In this document: positions 33,846 to 42,314 of the stretch, one piece after another
Numbering within the stretch: position 1 is the first letter of the stretch
How the letters are laid out: every line of letters starts with the position of its first letter
DNA from: Gammaproteobacteria bacterium
GTDB lineage: Bacteria; Pseudomonadota; Gammaproteobacteria; Chromatiales; Chromatiaceae
NCBI GenBank assembly: GCA_009929855.1
Contig: RZZN01000012.1
Location: forward strand, 1 to 64,000
Reading direction: 5' to 3'
Length of the DNA stretch: 64,000 nt
Notes under the pieces: model-generated
Told to the model about the DNA's origin: nothing
Seen by the model: the letters and a program-made list of their open reading frames with translations, nothing else
Database searches by the model: none
Translations under genes and position numbers: made by a program

Positions 33846-33970
33846 GGCGAGATCGGGCGGTCGTCGAGGAGCCAGACCGTCAGGCGCGACGCGCGCGGAT
33901 GAGCCAGTTACACTAACGCGCATCGCGCCTGGCCAGGCGTCCAAGGCGTCGCTGGGTCGCGGTGACCGGC

Positions 33971-33995
33971 GCGAGCACCCCGAGCGGGTGCTCGC
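33971..33995 (+). repeat. Strong inverted repeat upstream of the STAS gene
   Basis: Perfect 10-base arms GCGAGCACCC and GGGTGCTCGC around a 5-base loop (CGAGC). It lies between two divergent genes, so it is not a terminator of either. It could be an operator, part of a long structured leader for the STAS gene, or belong to an unseen small RNA. Confidence 0.45.
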
Positions 33996-34119
33996 TAGCG
34001 TCGGGCCACGGGCGGTGGGAGCGGATTCACGGCCGCTGTCCCCCGCCCTGGCGATCTGGCCAGCGCGTGCCCCGGCGAGTCTGATCGAAACGCAACCTGT
34101 CAAATAGGATTGAAGATCC

Positions 34120-34458
34120 ATGAGCATTCTGTCGACCAAGAATGAAGACGTCCTGATCGTGAACCCGAATGGCCGACTCGACACCCATACCTCGCCGGCT
34201 GCCGAGCAGCTCATCACCAACGCGATCGAGCAGGGCGAGACCCGAATCCTGGTGGATTTCGCGCAGACCGATTACATCTCCAGCGCGGGGCTGCGGGTCC
34301 TGTTGAAGGCCACCAAACAGCTCAAGCAGGCTGGCGGGAGCTTCGCGCTCTGCAACGCCAACGAGCAGATCCGCGAGGTGCTGGAGATCAGCGGCTTCGC
34401 CACCATCATGCCCTGCTACGTCAGTCTCGACGAGGCCATGCGCGAGATCGGCGGTTAG
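34120..34458 (+). CDS. STAS domain anti-sigma factor antagonist
   Basis: A 112-aa single-domain STAS protein. The phosphorylation loop DYISSAGLRVLL (residues about 51-62) carries the serines used in SpoIIAA/RsbV-type partner switching. Unphosphorylated antagonist binds the anti-sigma kinase and frees its target. The ATG at 34120 has AGGA upstream. It converges with the HATPase gene, stops 63 bases apart, and the SpoIIE-type phosphatase is just beyond. The three together make a full switch. The final output is not encoded here. Confidence 0.93.
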   Translation: MSILSTKNEDVLIVNPNGRLDTHTSPAAEQLITNAIEQGETRILVDFAQTDYISSAGLRVLLKATKQLKQAGGSFALCNANEQIREVLEISGFATIMPCYVSLDEAMREIGG

Positions 34459-34469
34459 ATCGATGACCC

Positions 34470-34507
34470 GCGGCCATCGTCCCACGCCAGCGCGCCGCGA
34501 TGGCCGC
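34470..34507. terminator. Inverted repeat between convergent STAS and HATPase genes
   Basis: Arms GCGGCCATCG (34470-34479) and CGATGGCCGC (34498-34507) are perfectly complementary with an 18-base loop. They start 12 bases after the STAS stop and end 15 bases from the convergent stop at 34522. Position suggests a bidirectional terminator, though no T tract is present. Confidence 0.45.
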
Positions 34508-34521
34508 CACGACCAGACGTT

Positions 34522-34959
34522 TCATTCAGGAAACACGACCTCCAAGCGGTTGAGCCCATCACAGCGCTGATAGCTGAGGGCGGTCGTCTCGGCGCGCACC
34601 ATGTAGAGACCCAGCCCACCGATCGGACGCTCATCCAGGGGCGCGTCGACCGCCACGGCGAGCGTCTGAGCGGTGGGATCGAATGGATGGCCGTCGTCCT
34701 CGATGCGCAGTCGCGCCGGCGGACCCAGTGACAGGAGCAGGTCGATGCGATGCTCGACGGTGTCGTCATAGCCATATTTGATGGTGTTGGTCACCAGCTC
34801 CTCGGTGACCAGGCGCACCCGATAGGCCAGTCGCGGCGTCGCCCCACGCTCATCGAGAAAGGCATCGAGCCGATCCAATGCCGTCTCCAGTGCATCCAAC
34901 CGGTTGGTCAGGCTCAGACGCAGCGTCTCCATGTCCTCAGGCGTACTCTTCACGGTCAT
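34522..34959 (-). CDS. Anti-sigma factor type serine kinase (HATPase_c, RsbW-like)
   Basis: A protein of about 145 aa with a GHKL ATPase domain: VTEELVTNTIKYGYDD (N box), LRIEDDGHPFDP (G1) and ERPIGGLGLYMVR (G2). Such proteins phosphorylate the STAS antagonist and sequester a sigma factor or another target. The start is unclear. I chose the ATG at 34959, which overlaps the end of the phosphatase by 23 bases; the ATG at 34932 sits immediately after that stop, and 34974 is also possible. Either way it is coupled to the phosphatase gene. Confidence 0.88.
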   Translation of the reverse strand: MTVKSTPEDMETLRLSLTNRLDALETALDRLDAFLDERGATPRLAYRVRLVTEELVTNTIKYGYDDTVEHRIDLLLSLGPPARLRIEDDGHPFDPTAQTLAVAVDAPLDERPIGGLGLYMVRAETTALSYQRCDGLNRLEVVFPE

Positions 34960-36910
34960 CTCGGGATTGCGCATGCCGCTTGAGCATGAGCATGGTGATA
35001 TCGTCCGATTGCTCGGCCCCGGCGGCATGCGCCCGGATATCCGCGAGCAGTTGGCCCACGGTGGCTCGAGAATCGACCCCCGCAAGGGTGCTCAGGCAGC
35101 GCGCGAGTCGCTCGTTGCCGTAGAGCTGATCTGACCGGTCCATGGCCTCGGTCACCCCATCGGTATACAACAAGAGTGCCGCCCCTGGCATCAACTGATA
35201 GTGCCCAGTGGTATAGCGAATCCCCGGGATCGCGGCGGCCGCCGGTCCGAAGGGCGTGGCGATCCAGTCCAGATGGCCCTGCGCATCGATCACCACAGGC
35301 GGATTGTGTCCGGCGTTGGCATAGCTCATGCCCCCGTCGTCGAGCCGCACCACGGCGCAGAAGAGCGTGACGAACATGCAAGAGTCGTTGCCCTCGGCCA
35401 GATCCTCGTTGACCCGATCCAGTGCCCGCCCCGGATCATCGTCGGCGCGGAAGGCCGCGCGCAGATAGCTGCGTGTCACCGCCATGAAGAGCGCCGCCGG
35501 CACTCCCTTGCCGGACACATCGCCGATGGCGATGACCAGACGCTGCGCATCCAGCAGGAAGAAATCATAGAAGTCACCACCGACCTCGCGCGCCGGCTCC
35601 ATGTCGGCGAAGAGATCGAGATCCTCGCGCCCGCTGAAGATGGCAAAGGTCTTGGGCAGCAGATCCATCTGGATGTCGTGAGCGATCCGCAGCTCGCCAT
35701 GGATGCGCTCGCGCGCGGCGGTGGTCTCGGCCAGGTCGGCGATGTAGCGACGCAGATTCGCGCGCATGGTGCCGAAGGCCGCGGTGAGTCGCGCCACCTC
35801 GTCCTGTCCGCGCGGGGCCGGCAAGGGCGCCTCCAGATTGCCGCTGGCCAGGGTGGTGGCAGCCACGCTCAGTGCCTGGACCGGACGGGTGATCGAGCGC
35901 GCGACCAAGCCGATGGCCAACACCAGCATCAAGGTCCCCATGAGACCGACCAGTGCATCCTGTTGGCTCAGACGCCGCATCTCGGCCTGAAGCTCAGCCT
36001 GCGAGACCACGGTCGCCACCGTCCAGTCGGCGGTCGCGAGCGGTGACCAGGCCAGCCAGCTCGGCTCGCCCTGCGCCCAGCTCACCCACTCCATGAGCCC
36101 AGGCTCACCGGAGACCATCCGCTGCCCGATCGTCCTGAGCGCTGGATCGGCCCGTGCCTCGGCGATACTGAAGACGCTCTCATTGAAGACGAGCGCGCTC
36201 ATCGGATGTGACAGATAGGTGCCACGCTGGGTCATGATCAGGCCATAGCCCTTGATCCCGACCGGCAGCGCGGTGATCACCTGATCGAGCCAATCGAGAT
36301 CGATGTCGACGGTGACCACACCGGCGAAGCGACTGCCGCTGGCATCCCTGTACTGGATCGGCTCCGAGTAGGTGACCATCTTCACCCCGGTGGATTCCTC
36401 ATAGGGCTCGCTCCAGGCACCCCGGCCGAGATACCTCGGCAAATGGAACCAATCCATGCCGACATAGGTGATCTCCTGCGCGCCCAGATCGAGATAGCCC
36501 AGCCCGCTCGGGGTGCGATAGACATAGGGCGCCGAGGCGGGCCAATCCGCGGGCGTGAGCTCCGGCAGCAGCGCCACCGCCATGCCATAGACCTGCGGAT
36601 AGACCCGCAGCGCCTCATCCTGGATCACCCGCAGCCGCTCGAATGGAACCGCCAGTGACTGGGTCTCCAGCACCAAGGCCATCCCGCGTACCAGTCCCTG
36701 CAGGAGCGCCAACTGGGCATCGATCTTGTCGGCGGAGCCCTCGGCGAGGAAGGCCGCACGCTCGCGTGCCTCGACCTCGAGCCGGTCGAGCACGCTGAAA
36801 TGGCTCCAGAGGATCACTGCCGCGAGCACCAGGACCGTGACCCCGACCGTCCACAGCAGGAGCCGAGTGCCCAGACGATGGCGCCACGGCTGGCGTTCAA
36901 GCCGGTTCAT
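34937..36910 (-). CDS. SpoIIE/RsbU-type protein phosphatase with dCache sensor and HAMP domain
   Basis: A 657-aa membrane PP2C-type phosphatase that would dephosphorylate the STAS antagonist. A first helix (LLLWTVGVTVLVLAAVIL) is followed by a periplasmic double-Cache sensor (about 45-330; WFHLPRYLGRGAWSEPYEES is typical). A second helix (LVGLMGTLMLVLAIGLV) leads to HAMP (RPVQALSVAATTLASGNL) and the SpoIIE domain. Metal-binding blocks VGGDFYDFF, AIGDVSGKG, LLYTDGVTEA and QSDDITML are present. Its ATG overlaps the stop of the binding-protein gene (ATGA, 36907-36910), which suggests the two act together. Confidence 0.94.
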   Translation of the reverse strand: MNRLERQPWRHRLGTRLLLWTVGVTVLVLAAVILWSHFSVLDRLEVEARERAAFLAEGSADKIDAQLALLQGLVRGMALVLETQSLAVPFERLRVIQDEALRVYPQVYGMAVALLPELTPADWPASAPYVYRTPSGLGYLDLGAQEITYVGMDWFHLPRYLGRGAWSEPYEESTGVKMVTYSEPIQYRDASGSRFAGVVTVDIDLDWLDQVITALPVGIKGYGLIMTQRGTYLSHPMSALVFNESVFSIAEARADPALRTIGQRMVSGEPGLMEWVSWAQGEPSWLAWSPLATADWTVATVVSQAELQAEMRRLSQQDALVGLMGTLMLVLAIGLVARSITRPVQALSVAATTLASGNLEAPLPAPRGQDEVARLTAAFGTMRANLRRYIADLAETTAARERIHGELRIAHDIQMDLLPKTFAIFSGREDLDLFADMEPAREVGGDFYDFFLLDAQRLVIAIGDVSGKGVPAALFMAVTRSYLRAAFRADDDPGRALDRVNEDLAEGNDSCMFVTLFCAVVRLDDGGMSYANAGHNPPVVIDAQGHLDWIATPFGPAAAAIPGIRYTTGHYQLMPGAALLLYTDGVTEAMDRSDQLYGNERLARCLSTLAGVDSRATVGQLLADIRAHAAGAEQSDDITMLMLKRHAQSRDDREEYA

Positions 36911-38058
36911 GGCACCCGCCCCTCCAATGGCGCGAATGTCGCGAAATCGGGGATGCGCGCGATCAAGCCCGCCGCCAACAAGGCCTGCGCGGTCCGGGTG
37001 AAGGCCTCCGGCGCCAAGACACCCGCGGGAGCGTCATCCGCTGGAAAGATCCCCTCGAGCAGTTGCTCAAGCATCCAGCGCTGGTGCGGGCGATTGGCCG
37101 GGACGCCGGCCCGCGCCGCCTCGCGCAACACCTGGTCCAGGGTCTCCTCCGGGTGCTCGCGGGCATAGGCCCAGCCGGCGAGCGTGGCCGCGCGCACCGC
37201 CCGCGCGATCCCTGGATGGGTCGCGAACCATGGCGTCGTGGCGTAGAGCCCATCCTCGGGAAAGTCGAGGCCCACCTCGCGCATCAGAACGGTCGTCAGG
37301 CGCTCATGATCGATGCCCGACTGCCAGATGGCATGGTATTCGTTGTATTCCATGGCCGCGCAGGCCGCCACGCCACGCTCGAGAAAGAGGCTGATGGAGT
37401 CGAATTGGGGGATGCGCAGCGGCTCGATGCGATGTTGCGCGAAAAAGGCCTCGAAGACGCTCGAAAAGGACCCCTGCCAATGACTGATGCGCCGTCCGTG
37501 GAGATCGCTCGGGCTCAGTACACCCATCTCGCGCCAGGCCACCAGCATCAGATGCGAGCGCTGCACCAGTTGCGCGACCTGGACCAAGACGAGCGCCTCT
37601 GCGCCAGCGGAGGTGGGCGGCGTCTCGTCGTGCGACCCGAGCGCCGCGCGGATCCCGTCGGCGAGAAAGGCGGTGGCCAGATCGGCCGCGCCAGCGCGCA
37701 GCAGATCCAGCGATCCCTGCGTGGCGTCGGCGTGCAGGAGACTGACATCCAGACCGAAGTCACGATAGATGCCTTTCTCGCGCGCCATGTAATAGCCGGC
37801 GAACTGGCTCTGTGGATACCACTGCAGCGCCAGTCGCACCGGCGTCAGGGTGGCGTTGGCGAGATCCACGAAGGGGGGCTGGAGCGGCTCGGCGCGGGCC
37901 ACGGCGGTGGCGAGCAGCAGTCCGCCGACCAGGGCAAGCGCGCGCGCCCACCAGCCACCCGCGGGCGCGCTGGAGACCGCCCGTGGCGTGTCAATCCTGG
38001 CGTGGACCAAGGCTGTCCGAGCCCCCGTTCGGCGTGACTGGATCGGTGGTCGACGCAT
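36907..38058 (-). CDS. NMT1/THI5-type periplasmic substrate-binding protein (orphan)
   Basis: A binding protein of about 383 aa with a signal peptide ending ATAVARAEP. The NMT1/THI5-like fold is indicated by LALQWYPQSQFAGYYMAREKG, YRDFGLDVSLLHA and QRSHLMLVAW. No ABC permease or ATPase gene is nearby. The gene is instead coupled to a SpoIIE phosphatase with a periplasmic sensor. The start is uncertain: the ATG at 38058 lies 68 bases inside the upstream gene, and the only later candidate is a TTG at 38010, which would give a more normal signal peptide. The ligand cannot be inferred; relatives bind pyrimidines, sulfonates or nitrate-type solutes. Confidence 0.85.
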   Translation of the reverse strand: MRRPPIQSRRTGARTALVHARIDTPRAVSSAPAGGWWARALALVGGLLLATAVARAEPLQPPFVDLANATLTPVRLALQWYPQSQFAGYYMAREKGIYRDFGLDVSLLHADATQGSLDLLRAGAADLATAFLADGIRAALGSHDETPPTSAGAEALVLVQVAQLVQRSHLMLVAWREMGVLSPSDLHGRRISHWQGSFSSVFEAFFAQHRIEPLRIPQFDSISLFLERGVAACAAMEYNEYHAIWQSGIDHERLTTVLMREVGLDFPEDGLYATTPWFATHPGIARAVRAATLAGWAYAREHPEETLDQVLREAARAGVPANRPHQRWMLEQLLEGIFPADDAPAGVLAPEAFTRTAQALLAAGLIARIPDFATFAPLEGRVP

Positions 38059-39160
38059 CCCGCGCCGCGCCGGGCATGACAGTGTCGAGCACCTGCATGA
38101 CCGCCTCGGAGTCGGGCAGGACATCGGCGAATTCCACCCCGTACATCTCCCAGATCGAGATGAAGAAGGAGGCGATGAGCGGCCCGATGAAGACACCACT
38201 GAACCCGAACATGAGGATCCCTCCGAGCGTGCTGAGGAAAATCATCAACTCGTGCATCTTGGTGTCCCGCCCGACCAGGATGGGACGCAGGATATTGTCC
38301 AGGCTGCCGACCACCAGGGCACAGAAGGCACCGAGCAGGATCGCCGTGATCATCTGTCCCTGCACGGCCAGGAAGAGACAGGCCGGGATCCAGACCAAGG
38401 CCGAACCCACCGCCGGGATGATGGACAAGACGATCATCACGGTCCCCCAGAAGATCCAGTTGTCGATCCCGGCGACCGCGAAGGCGAGTCCGGCCAAGCC
38501 GCCTTGCAGCAGACCGATCAGCAGTGTCCCCTTGAGCGTGGCGCGGGTGACCGAGGTGAACTTGCGCAGCATGACCCGCTCGTCCTCGGCCTTGAGCGGC
38601 AGATAGTAGAGGATCTTGGCGATGACCCGATCACCATCCATCTGCAGGAAATACATGCTGTAGAGGACGACGAACGCCATCAGGAAGAAGTTCAGGGTGC
38701 CGACCGTCAAGCTCGAGACACTGCTGACCAAGAACTTGCTGACCACCGTGACCGCCTCCCCGGCCTGGTTCAGCAACAGATCACGCAAGGGCAGGATCTG
38801 CTCGTAGAAGGGCAGCCGCTGGAGGAGCGCGGTGGTCGCGGAGGGATCGGCGAGCTCTCGCTTCACCCAGGGCACCAGTGTCTGAGTGACCTCGATCGCC
38901 TGCGCCGCCACCACCCCGATCAGCACCGTGAGTGGGATCAAGACGACGATCGCCATCACCAAGAGTGTCATCGCCGAGGCGAGATGACGGCGTCCCTCGA
39001 AGTGGCGCTCGAAGCGCAGAAAGAGCGGTCGCGCCAAGGCACTGAAGAGCGCGGCGAGAAAGACCGCCATCAGGAACTGCTGGATCATCGCCAGGAACAG
39101 CAGGCTGATCCCGATGGCCATGATGAGAACGACTGATTTGTTGACGAGGTCTTGATTCAT
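37991..39160 (-). CDS. AI-2E family transporter (PerM/TqsA type)
   Basis: A 389-aa inner-membrane protein with about eight hydrophobic helices: SVVLIMAIGISLLFLAMIQQ at the start, the conserved LGAFCALVVGSLDNILRPIL, and FGFSGVFIGPLIASFF near the end. The family includes putative autoinducer exporters and sodium/proton antiporters; the substrate here is unknown. The ATG at 39160 follows GAGG by 7 bases. It is downstream of a proline-rich membrane protein (35-base gap) and overlaps the binding-protein gene, placing it in the same transcript as the partner-switch genes. Confidence 0.9.
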   Translation of the reverse strand: MNQDLVNKSVVLIMAIGISLLFLAMIQQFLMAVFLAALFSALARPLFLRFERHFEGRRHLASAMTLLVMAIVVLIPLTVLIGVVAAQAIEVTQTLVPWVKRELADPSATTALLQRLPFYEQILPLRDLLLNQAGEAVTVVSKFLVSSVSSLTVGTLNFFLMAFVVLYSMYFLQMDGDRVIAKILYYLPLKAEDERVMLRKFTSVTRATLKGTLLIGLLQGGLAGLAFAVAGIDNWIFWGTVMIVLSIIPAVGSALVWIPACLFLAVQGQMITAILLGAFCALVVGSLDNILRPILVGRDTKMHELMIFLSTLGGILMFGFSGVFIGPLIASFFISIWEMYGVEFADVLPDSEAVMQVLDTVMPGAARDASTTDPVTPNGGSDSLGPRQD

Positions 39161-39195
39161 CGGATGCCTCGAGGGCTGCGACCCGGATCTGGCCA

Positions 39196-39840
39196 TTATG
39201 GACCCCAAGGCTCGGACGGGGCCACCCACCAGATTGGATCCTGGAGTGGCGGCGCGGGCCAGGGGCGTCCCGTGCGATCCGTGGCTGGTCGTCGCGGTGA
39301 CGGGGTGGCGCGCGGCGGGTCGAGCGGGCGGAAGTGAGAGCGGGTCGTCTCATCCTCCGCGCCCGGCCAGGGTGTGGCGCCGAGCGCCCCCGCCCGGTCA
39401 CCCGTGGCCAGGGGCCAGGTGGGGCCCGCGCGGGACGAACCATCGGCGGTTTGATCGACTCGTTGACGCTCGCGCTCATCGAGTGGTCTGAAGCGATAGG
39501 CGGTGAATGGACTGACACCCTCGGCATGCCCTGAACCATGGGGCCAGTCGCGGCGCCAGTCGGCATGTGGATCAGAGCGGATCGCGGGGCCGTCTTGGCG
39601 GTCTGGAGGTGTCGCCGCGGGCGGGCCGAGCCATGGCCCGGCGAGGCGCTCGCGCGTCTGGCGTGGCGCATCGGTGCGAGCCTCGGGCGCCGCGGACTCG
39701 CGAGGCACGGTGGGCGTGGCTGGAGGCGGCGCCGACTCGCGTCCTGGCATCAGGGTCGAGAGGATCAGCGTGGTGATGACGAAGATGGCGATGAAGGCCG
39801 CCGCGAGGGCCACGCTGAGATAGAGTCGTTGATTCGTCAC
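39196..39840 (-). CDS. Hypothetical membrane-anchored proline/arginine-rich protein
   Basis: I do not recognise this 214-aa protein. It has one N-terminal membrane helix (LYLSVALAAAFIAIFVITTL) and a long, probably disordered Pro/Arg/Asp-rich extracytoplasmic tail. The motif RFRPLD occurs near residue 117 and HFRPLDPP near 170. It starts with GTG at 39840 and has only a weak ribosome site. It is divergent from hisG (134 bases apart) and precedes the AI-2E gene by 35 bases on the same strand, which supports it being real. Confidence 0.6.
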   Translation of the reverse strand: MTNQRLYLSVALAAAFIAIFVITTLILSTLMPGRESAPPPATPTVPRESAAPEARTDAPRQTRERLAGPWLGPPAATPPDRQDGPAIRSDPHADWRRDWPHGSGHAEGVSPFTAYRFRPLDERERQRVDQTADGSSRAGPTWPLATGDRAGALGATPWPGAEDETTRSHFRPLDPPRATPSPRRPATDRTGRPWPAPPLQDPIWWVAPSEPWGP

Positions 39841-39974
39841 TGCGCCGCATGCTCCCGGTCACCAGTCTTTGGCCGATCACATCCTCACCGCGAGGCGAGC
39901 CAACCAAATACCGGTTTCGCACTCATTCACGCATAATACGCGGTTTCTCTCTAATGGCGTCAAACGGAGTCCGC

Positions 39975-40847
39975 ATGTCCCTGATCAAGCTCGGCATCCC
40001 GAAAGGAAGCCTGGAACAGGCCACGATCGAGCTATTCGCCCAAGCCGGCTGGCGAATCAGCTCGCATTCACGCAACTATTATCCAGACATCAACGACGCG
40101 GACATCCGTTGCGCCCTGATCCGAGCCCAGGAGATGGCCCAGTATGTCGAGCGCGGCACGCTCGATCTGGGGCTGACCGGGCTGGACTGGATCCTGGAGT
40201 CGGGCGCCGACGTCGCTGAGATCTGCACCCTGACCTATTCCAAGGTCTCCAATCAACCCAGCCGCTGGGTCCTGGTGGTGCGTCAAGACTCGCCGATCGA
40301 GCGCGTCGAGGATCTCGACGGCAAGAAGATCGCCACCGAGCTGGTCGGCTTCACCAAGGGCTATCTCGCCGAGCGCGGGATCAGCGCCACGGTCGAGTTC
40401 TCCTGGGGGGCCACCGAGGCCAAGGTGGTCGAGGGTCTGGTCGACGCGGTGGTCGAGATCACCGAGACCGGCAGCACCATTCGCGCGCATGGTCTACGCA
40501 TCGTCGCCGATCTGCTGGTCACCGAGACCCGTCTCATCGCCAACCACGCGGCCATGCAGGATCCAGCGCGACGCGCCAAGATCGAGCAGATCGCGCTCAT
40601 GCTCCAGGCCGCGCTGCGCGCCCGGCACAAGGTCGCGCTCAAGTGCAATGTGCCGACCGAGTGCCTGGATGCCGTGGTCGCCTTGCTCCCGAGCCTGCAT
40701 GCGCCGACCGTCAGCCATCTCTACGACCGCCAATGGCTCGCACTCGAGACCATCGTGGACGCGGCCTCCGTGCGCGACCTCATCCCCAAGCTCAGGGCCG
40801 CTGGCGCCGAGGGCATCCTGGAGTATCAGTTGACCAAGATGGTCTGA
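39975..40847 (+). CDS. hisG: ATP phosphoribosyltransferase (long form)
   Basis: Catalyses the first step of histidine synthesis, joining ATP and PRPP (290 aa). Signatures: KLGIPKGSLEQATIELFAQAG at the N-terminus, DLGLTGLDWILE, and EGLVDAVVEITETGSTIRAHGL with the PRPP-binding loop. The length and a C-terminal HisG_C domain (about 215-288, KCNVPTECLDAVVALLPSL) mark the long form, which is feedback-inhibited by histidine and needs no HisZ. The ATG at 39975 follows GGAG by 6 bases. No other his gene is adjacent. Confidence 0.95.
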   Translation: MSLIKLGIPKGSLEQATIELFAQAGWRISSHSRNYYPDINDADIRCALIRAQEMAQYVERGTLDLGLTGLDWILESGADVAEICTLTYSKVSNQPSRWVLVVRQDSPIERVEDLDGKKIATELVGFTKGYLAERGISATVEFSWGATEAKVVEGLVDAVVEITETGSTIRAHGLRIVADLLVTETRLIANHAAMQDPARRAKIEQIALMLQAALRARHKVALKCNVPTECLDAVVALLPSLHAPTVSHLYDRQWLALETIVDAASVRDLIPKLRAAGAEGILEYQLTKMV

Positions 40848-40883
40848 CCTGCAACCTCCACGCACGGCACTCGTGGCCGCGCT

Positions 40884-41483
40884 TCAGCGCGCGCTGGCTC
40901 GACCTGGCGCCGCTCCATCCTCGGCGCTGGGTGCCGCGCGCTCGATCCTGGCCTGCTCGCCCAGCACCGCCTGGATCTCGCGCAGGGTCGGCGGCCGGGT
41001 CGCGGCCGGGTCATCCAGGCGTCCGAGGCAGGTGAGACGCATCAGATTCGGGTCCTGGCCGTCATCGAGCCAGAAGTGATAGCCGAAACGAACCATCTGT
41101 GATCCGCCACTGTCACCGTGTCCGGCCAACTGGAAGCGGACCGGCCCATGACCAGGCGGCCAAACCGGTCCCGAGACCAGGGCCATGTCATCCTGCACGC
41201 GCATGATGCGATAACGCCCAGGGGCGACACGCTGAGTCGCCTCATGATCGAGTCGTCGGACCTCGATGACACAGCTCGTCCCGTCCGCTGCGCGCCGATC
41301 GCCGATGACCCCACGCGCCCGACCGGCTGGAATCAGCACCGCCTGCTCCAGGCGCAGATGGCTGCCGGGGGGGATCTCCACCCAATCCCCTGGAATGGAC
41401 TCACGCACCAGCGTTTGGCAGCCAGTGATCATCGAGAGGGTCGCGAGGATCGCGATCCCCGCCGACAGTCGTCTGATCCTCAT
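40884..41483 (-). CDS. Predicted lipoprotein of unknown function
   Basis: A 199-aa protein with lipoprotein signal RRLSAGIAILATLSMITGCQT (Cys near residue 22). The body is beta-rich with two Cys (GTSCVIEVRRL and LTCLGRLDD) that could pair. The end is alanine-rich. No family recognised. The ATG at 41483 has GGAG 8 bases upstream. It converges with hisG (36 bases between stops) and is divergent from the minor pilin operon. Confidence 0.75.
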   Translation of the reverse strand: MRIRRLSAGIAILATLSMITGCQTLVRESIPGDWVEIPPGSHLRLEQAVLIPAGRARGVIGDRRAADGTSCVIEVRRLDHEATQRVAPGRYRIMRVQDDMALVSGPVWPPGHGPVRFQLAGHGDSGGSQMVRFGYHFWLDDGQDPNLMRLTCLGRLDDPAATRPPTLREIQAVLGEQARIERAAPSAEDGAAPGRASAR

Positions 41484-41593
41484 GTGAGCGACTCCGATTC
41501 GTTGTGCAGCCATGAGCAGTCTGATCCGCCCTCGCCCGGCTGGCTCGGCGCGGGTCGAGGCCTTGCGGTGCGCCAGGCATCGAACACGGATCA

Positions 41594-41622
41594 TTGCATA
41601 ATTACACGATATGCCCTATTCT
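41594..41622 (+). promoter_or_regulatory. Sigma-70 promoter of the minor pilin operon
   Basis: TTGCAT (41594-41599) and TATTCT (41617-41622) are 17 bases apart, in a locally AT-rich stretch that stands out from its surroundings. Transcription would start near 41629, giving a leader of about 110 bases before fimT. Confidence 0.6.
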
Positions 41623-41738
41623 CGATCCCATACTCGCCTGTGTGGTAGGTGCTTCGCACGGCTGGCCGAGGGTCGACGGGGATGTGTCAACTGATGGTAG
41701 CAGATCAGGATGGATCGAGGAGCGGGCGCGGCGCCCGC

Positions 41739-42314
41739 ATGAGAGGCGGCCGCTGCGCTGACCAACGACCCCGGCGCGCACACGCTGGTTTCACACTGAT
41801 CGAGTTGATGGTCGCATTGCTGGTGGTGGCGATCCTCATCTCGCTCAGCGCCCCGATGATGCGCGACCTGGTGACACGCAATCGGCTCAAGACCGCCGCG
41901 CAGGCCTTTGCGGAGGATCTCCAATGGACACGCAGCGAAGCGATCCGTCGCAACCAGGAGCTGTTTGTCACGATCGACAGCGCAACCTGGTGCTATGGCA
42001 TCTCGCTGAGCAATGCCTGCGACTGTCGCTTGACCGACCCCAGGGACACGACCGCCTGTGCCTTGCCGACGGCTGGCGAGGCGGTCCTCAAAACCGTCTC
42101 GGGACAAGGCTTTCCAGGTGTGCGGATCGCCGAGAGCACCTTCGGCGGCGCACCCGCCTGGACACGTTTCGAGCCACGACGCACCACCGCCAGGGTTGGG
42201 AGTCTGACCTTCGCGGCCGGAGATCGGGCCAGCCTGCGGGTGGTCGTGAGCCTGCTCGGTCGCGTCCGCATCTGCACCCCAGCAGGCTCGGTCGCGGGCT
42301 ATCCGGCATGCTGA
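41739..42314 (+). CDS. fimT: Minor type IV pilin, FimT/GspH family
   Basis: A prepilin of 191 aa. The leader ends RRAHAG, followed by FTLIELMVALLVVAILISLS, the standard prepilin cleavage site (G/F) with Glu5 and a hydrophobic helix. The C-terminal GspH domain contains NRLKTAAQAFAEDLQWTRSEAIRR. Four or five Cys in the head may form disulfides (CYGISLSNACDCRL). The ATG at 41739 gives a 19-residue leader that ends 19 codons in; the nearest ribosome site (GAGGAG) is distant, so a start at 41694 is possible. It is first in the operon, and its stop overlaps pilW. Confidence 0.9.
   Translation: MRGGRCADQRPRRAHAGFTLIELMVALLVVAILISLSAPMMRDLVTRNRLKTAAQAFAEDLQWTRSEAIRRNQELFVTIDSATWCYGISLSNACDCRLTDPRDTTACALPTAGEAVLKTVSGQGFPGVRIAESTFGGAPAWTRFEPRRTTARVGSLTFAAGDRASLRVVVSLLGRVRICTPAGSVAGYPAC

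Larger units (their letters stand above)
33785..34119. other. Divergent intergenic region, hybrid kinase / STAS gene
   Basis: 335 bases with no supportable gene. Besides the kinase promoter there is a 14-base perfect palindrome CGCCTGGCCAGGCG at 33926-33939 and a strong hairpin at 33971-33995. The 150 bases before the STAS gene show no clear promoter boxes. Confidence 0.5.
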
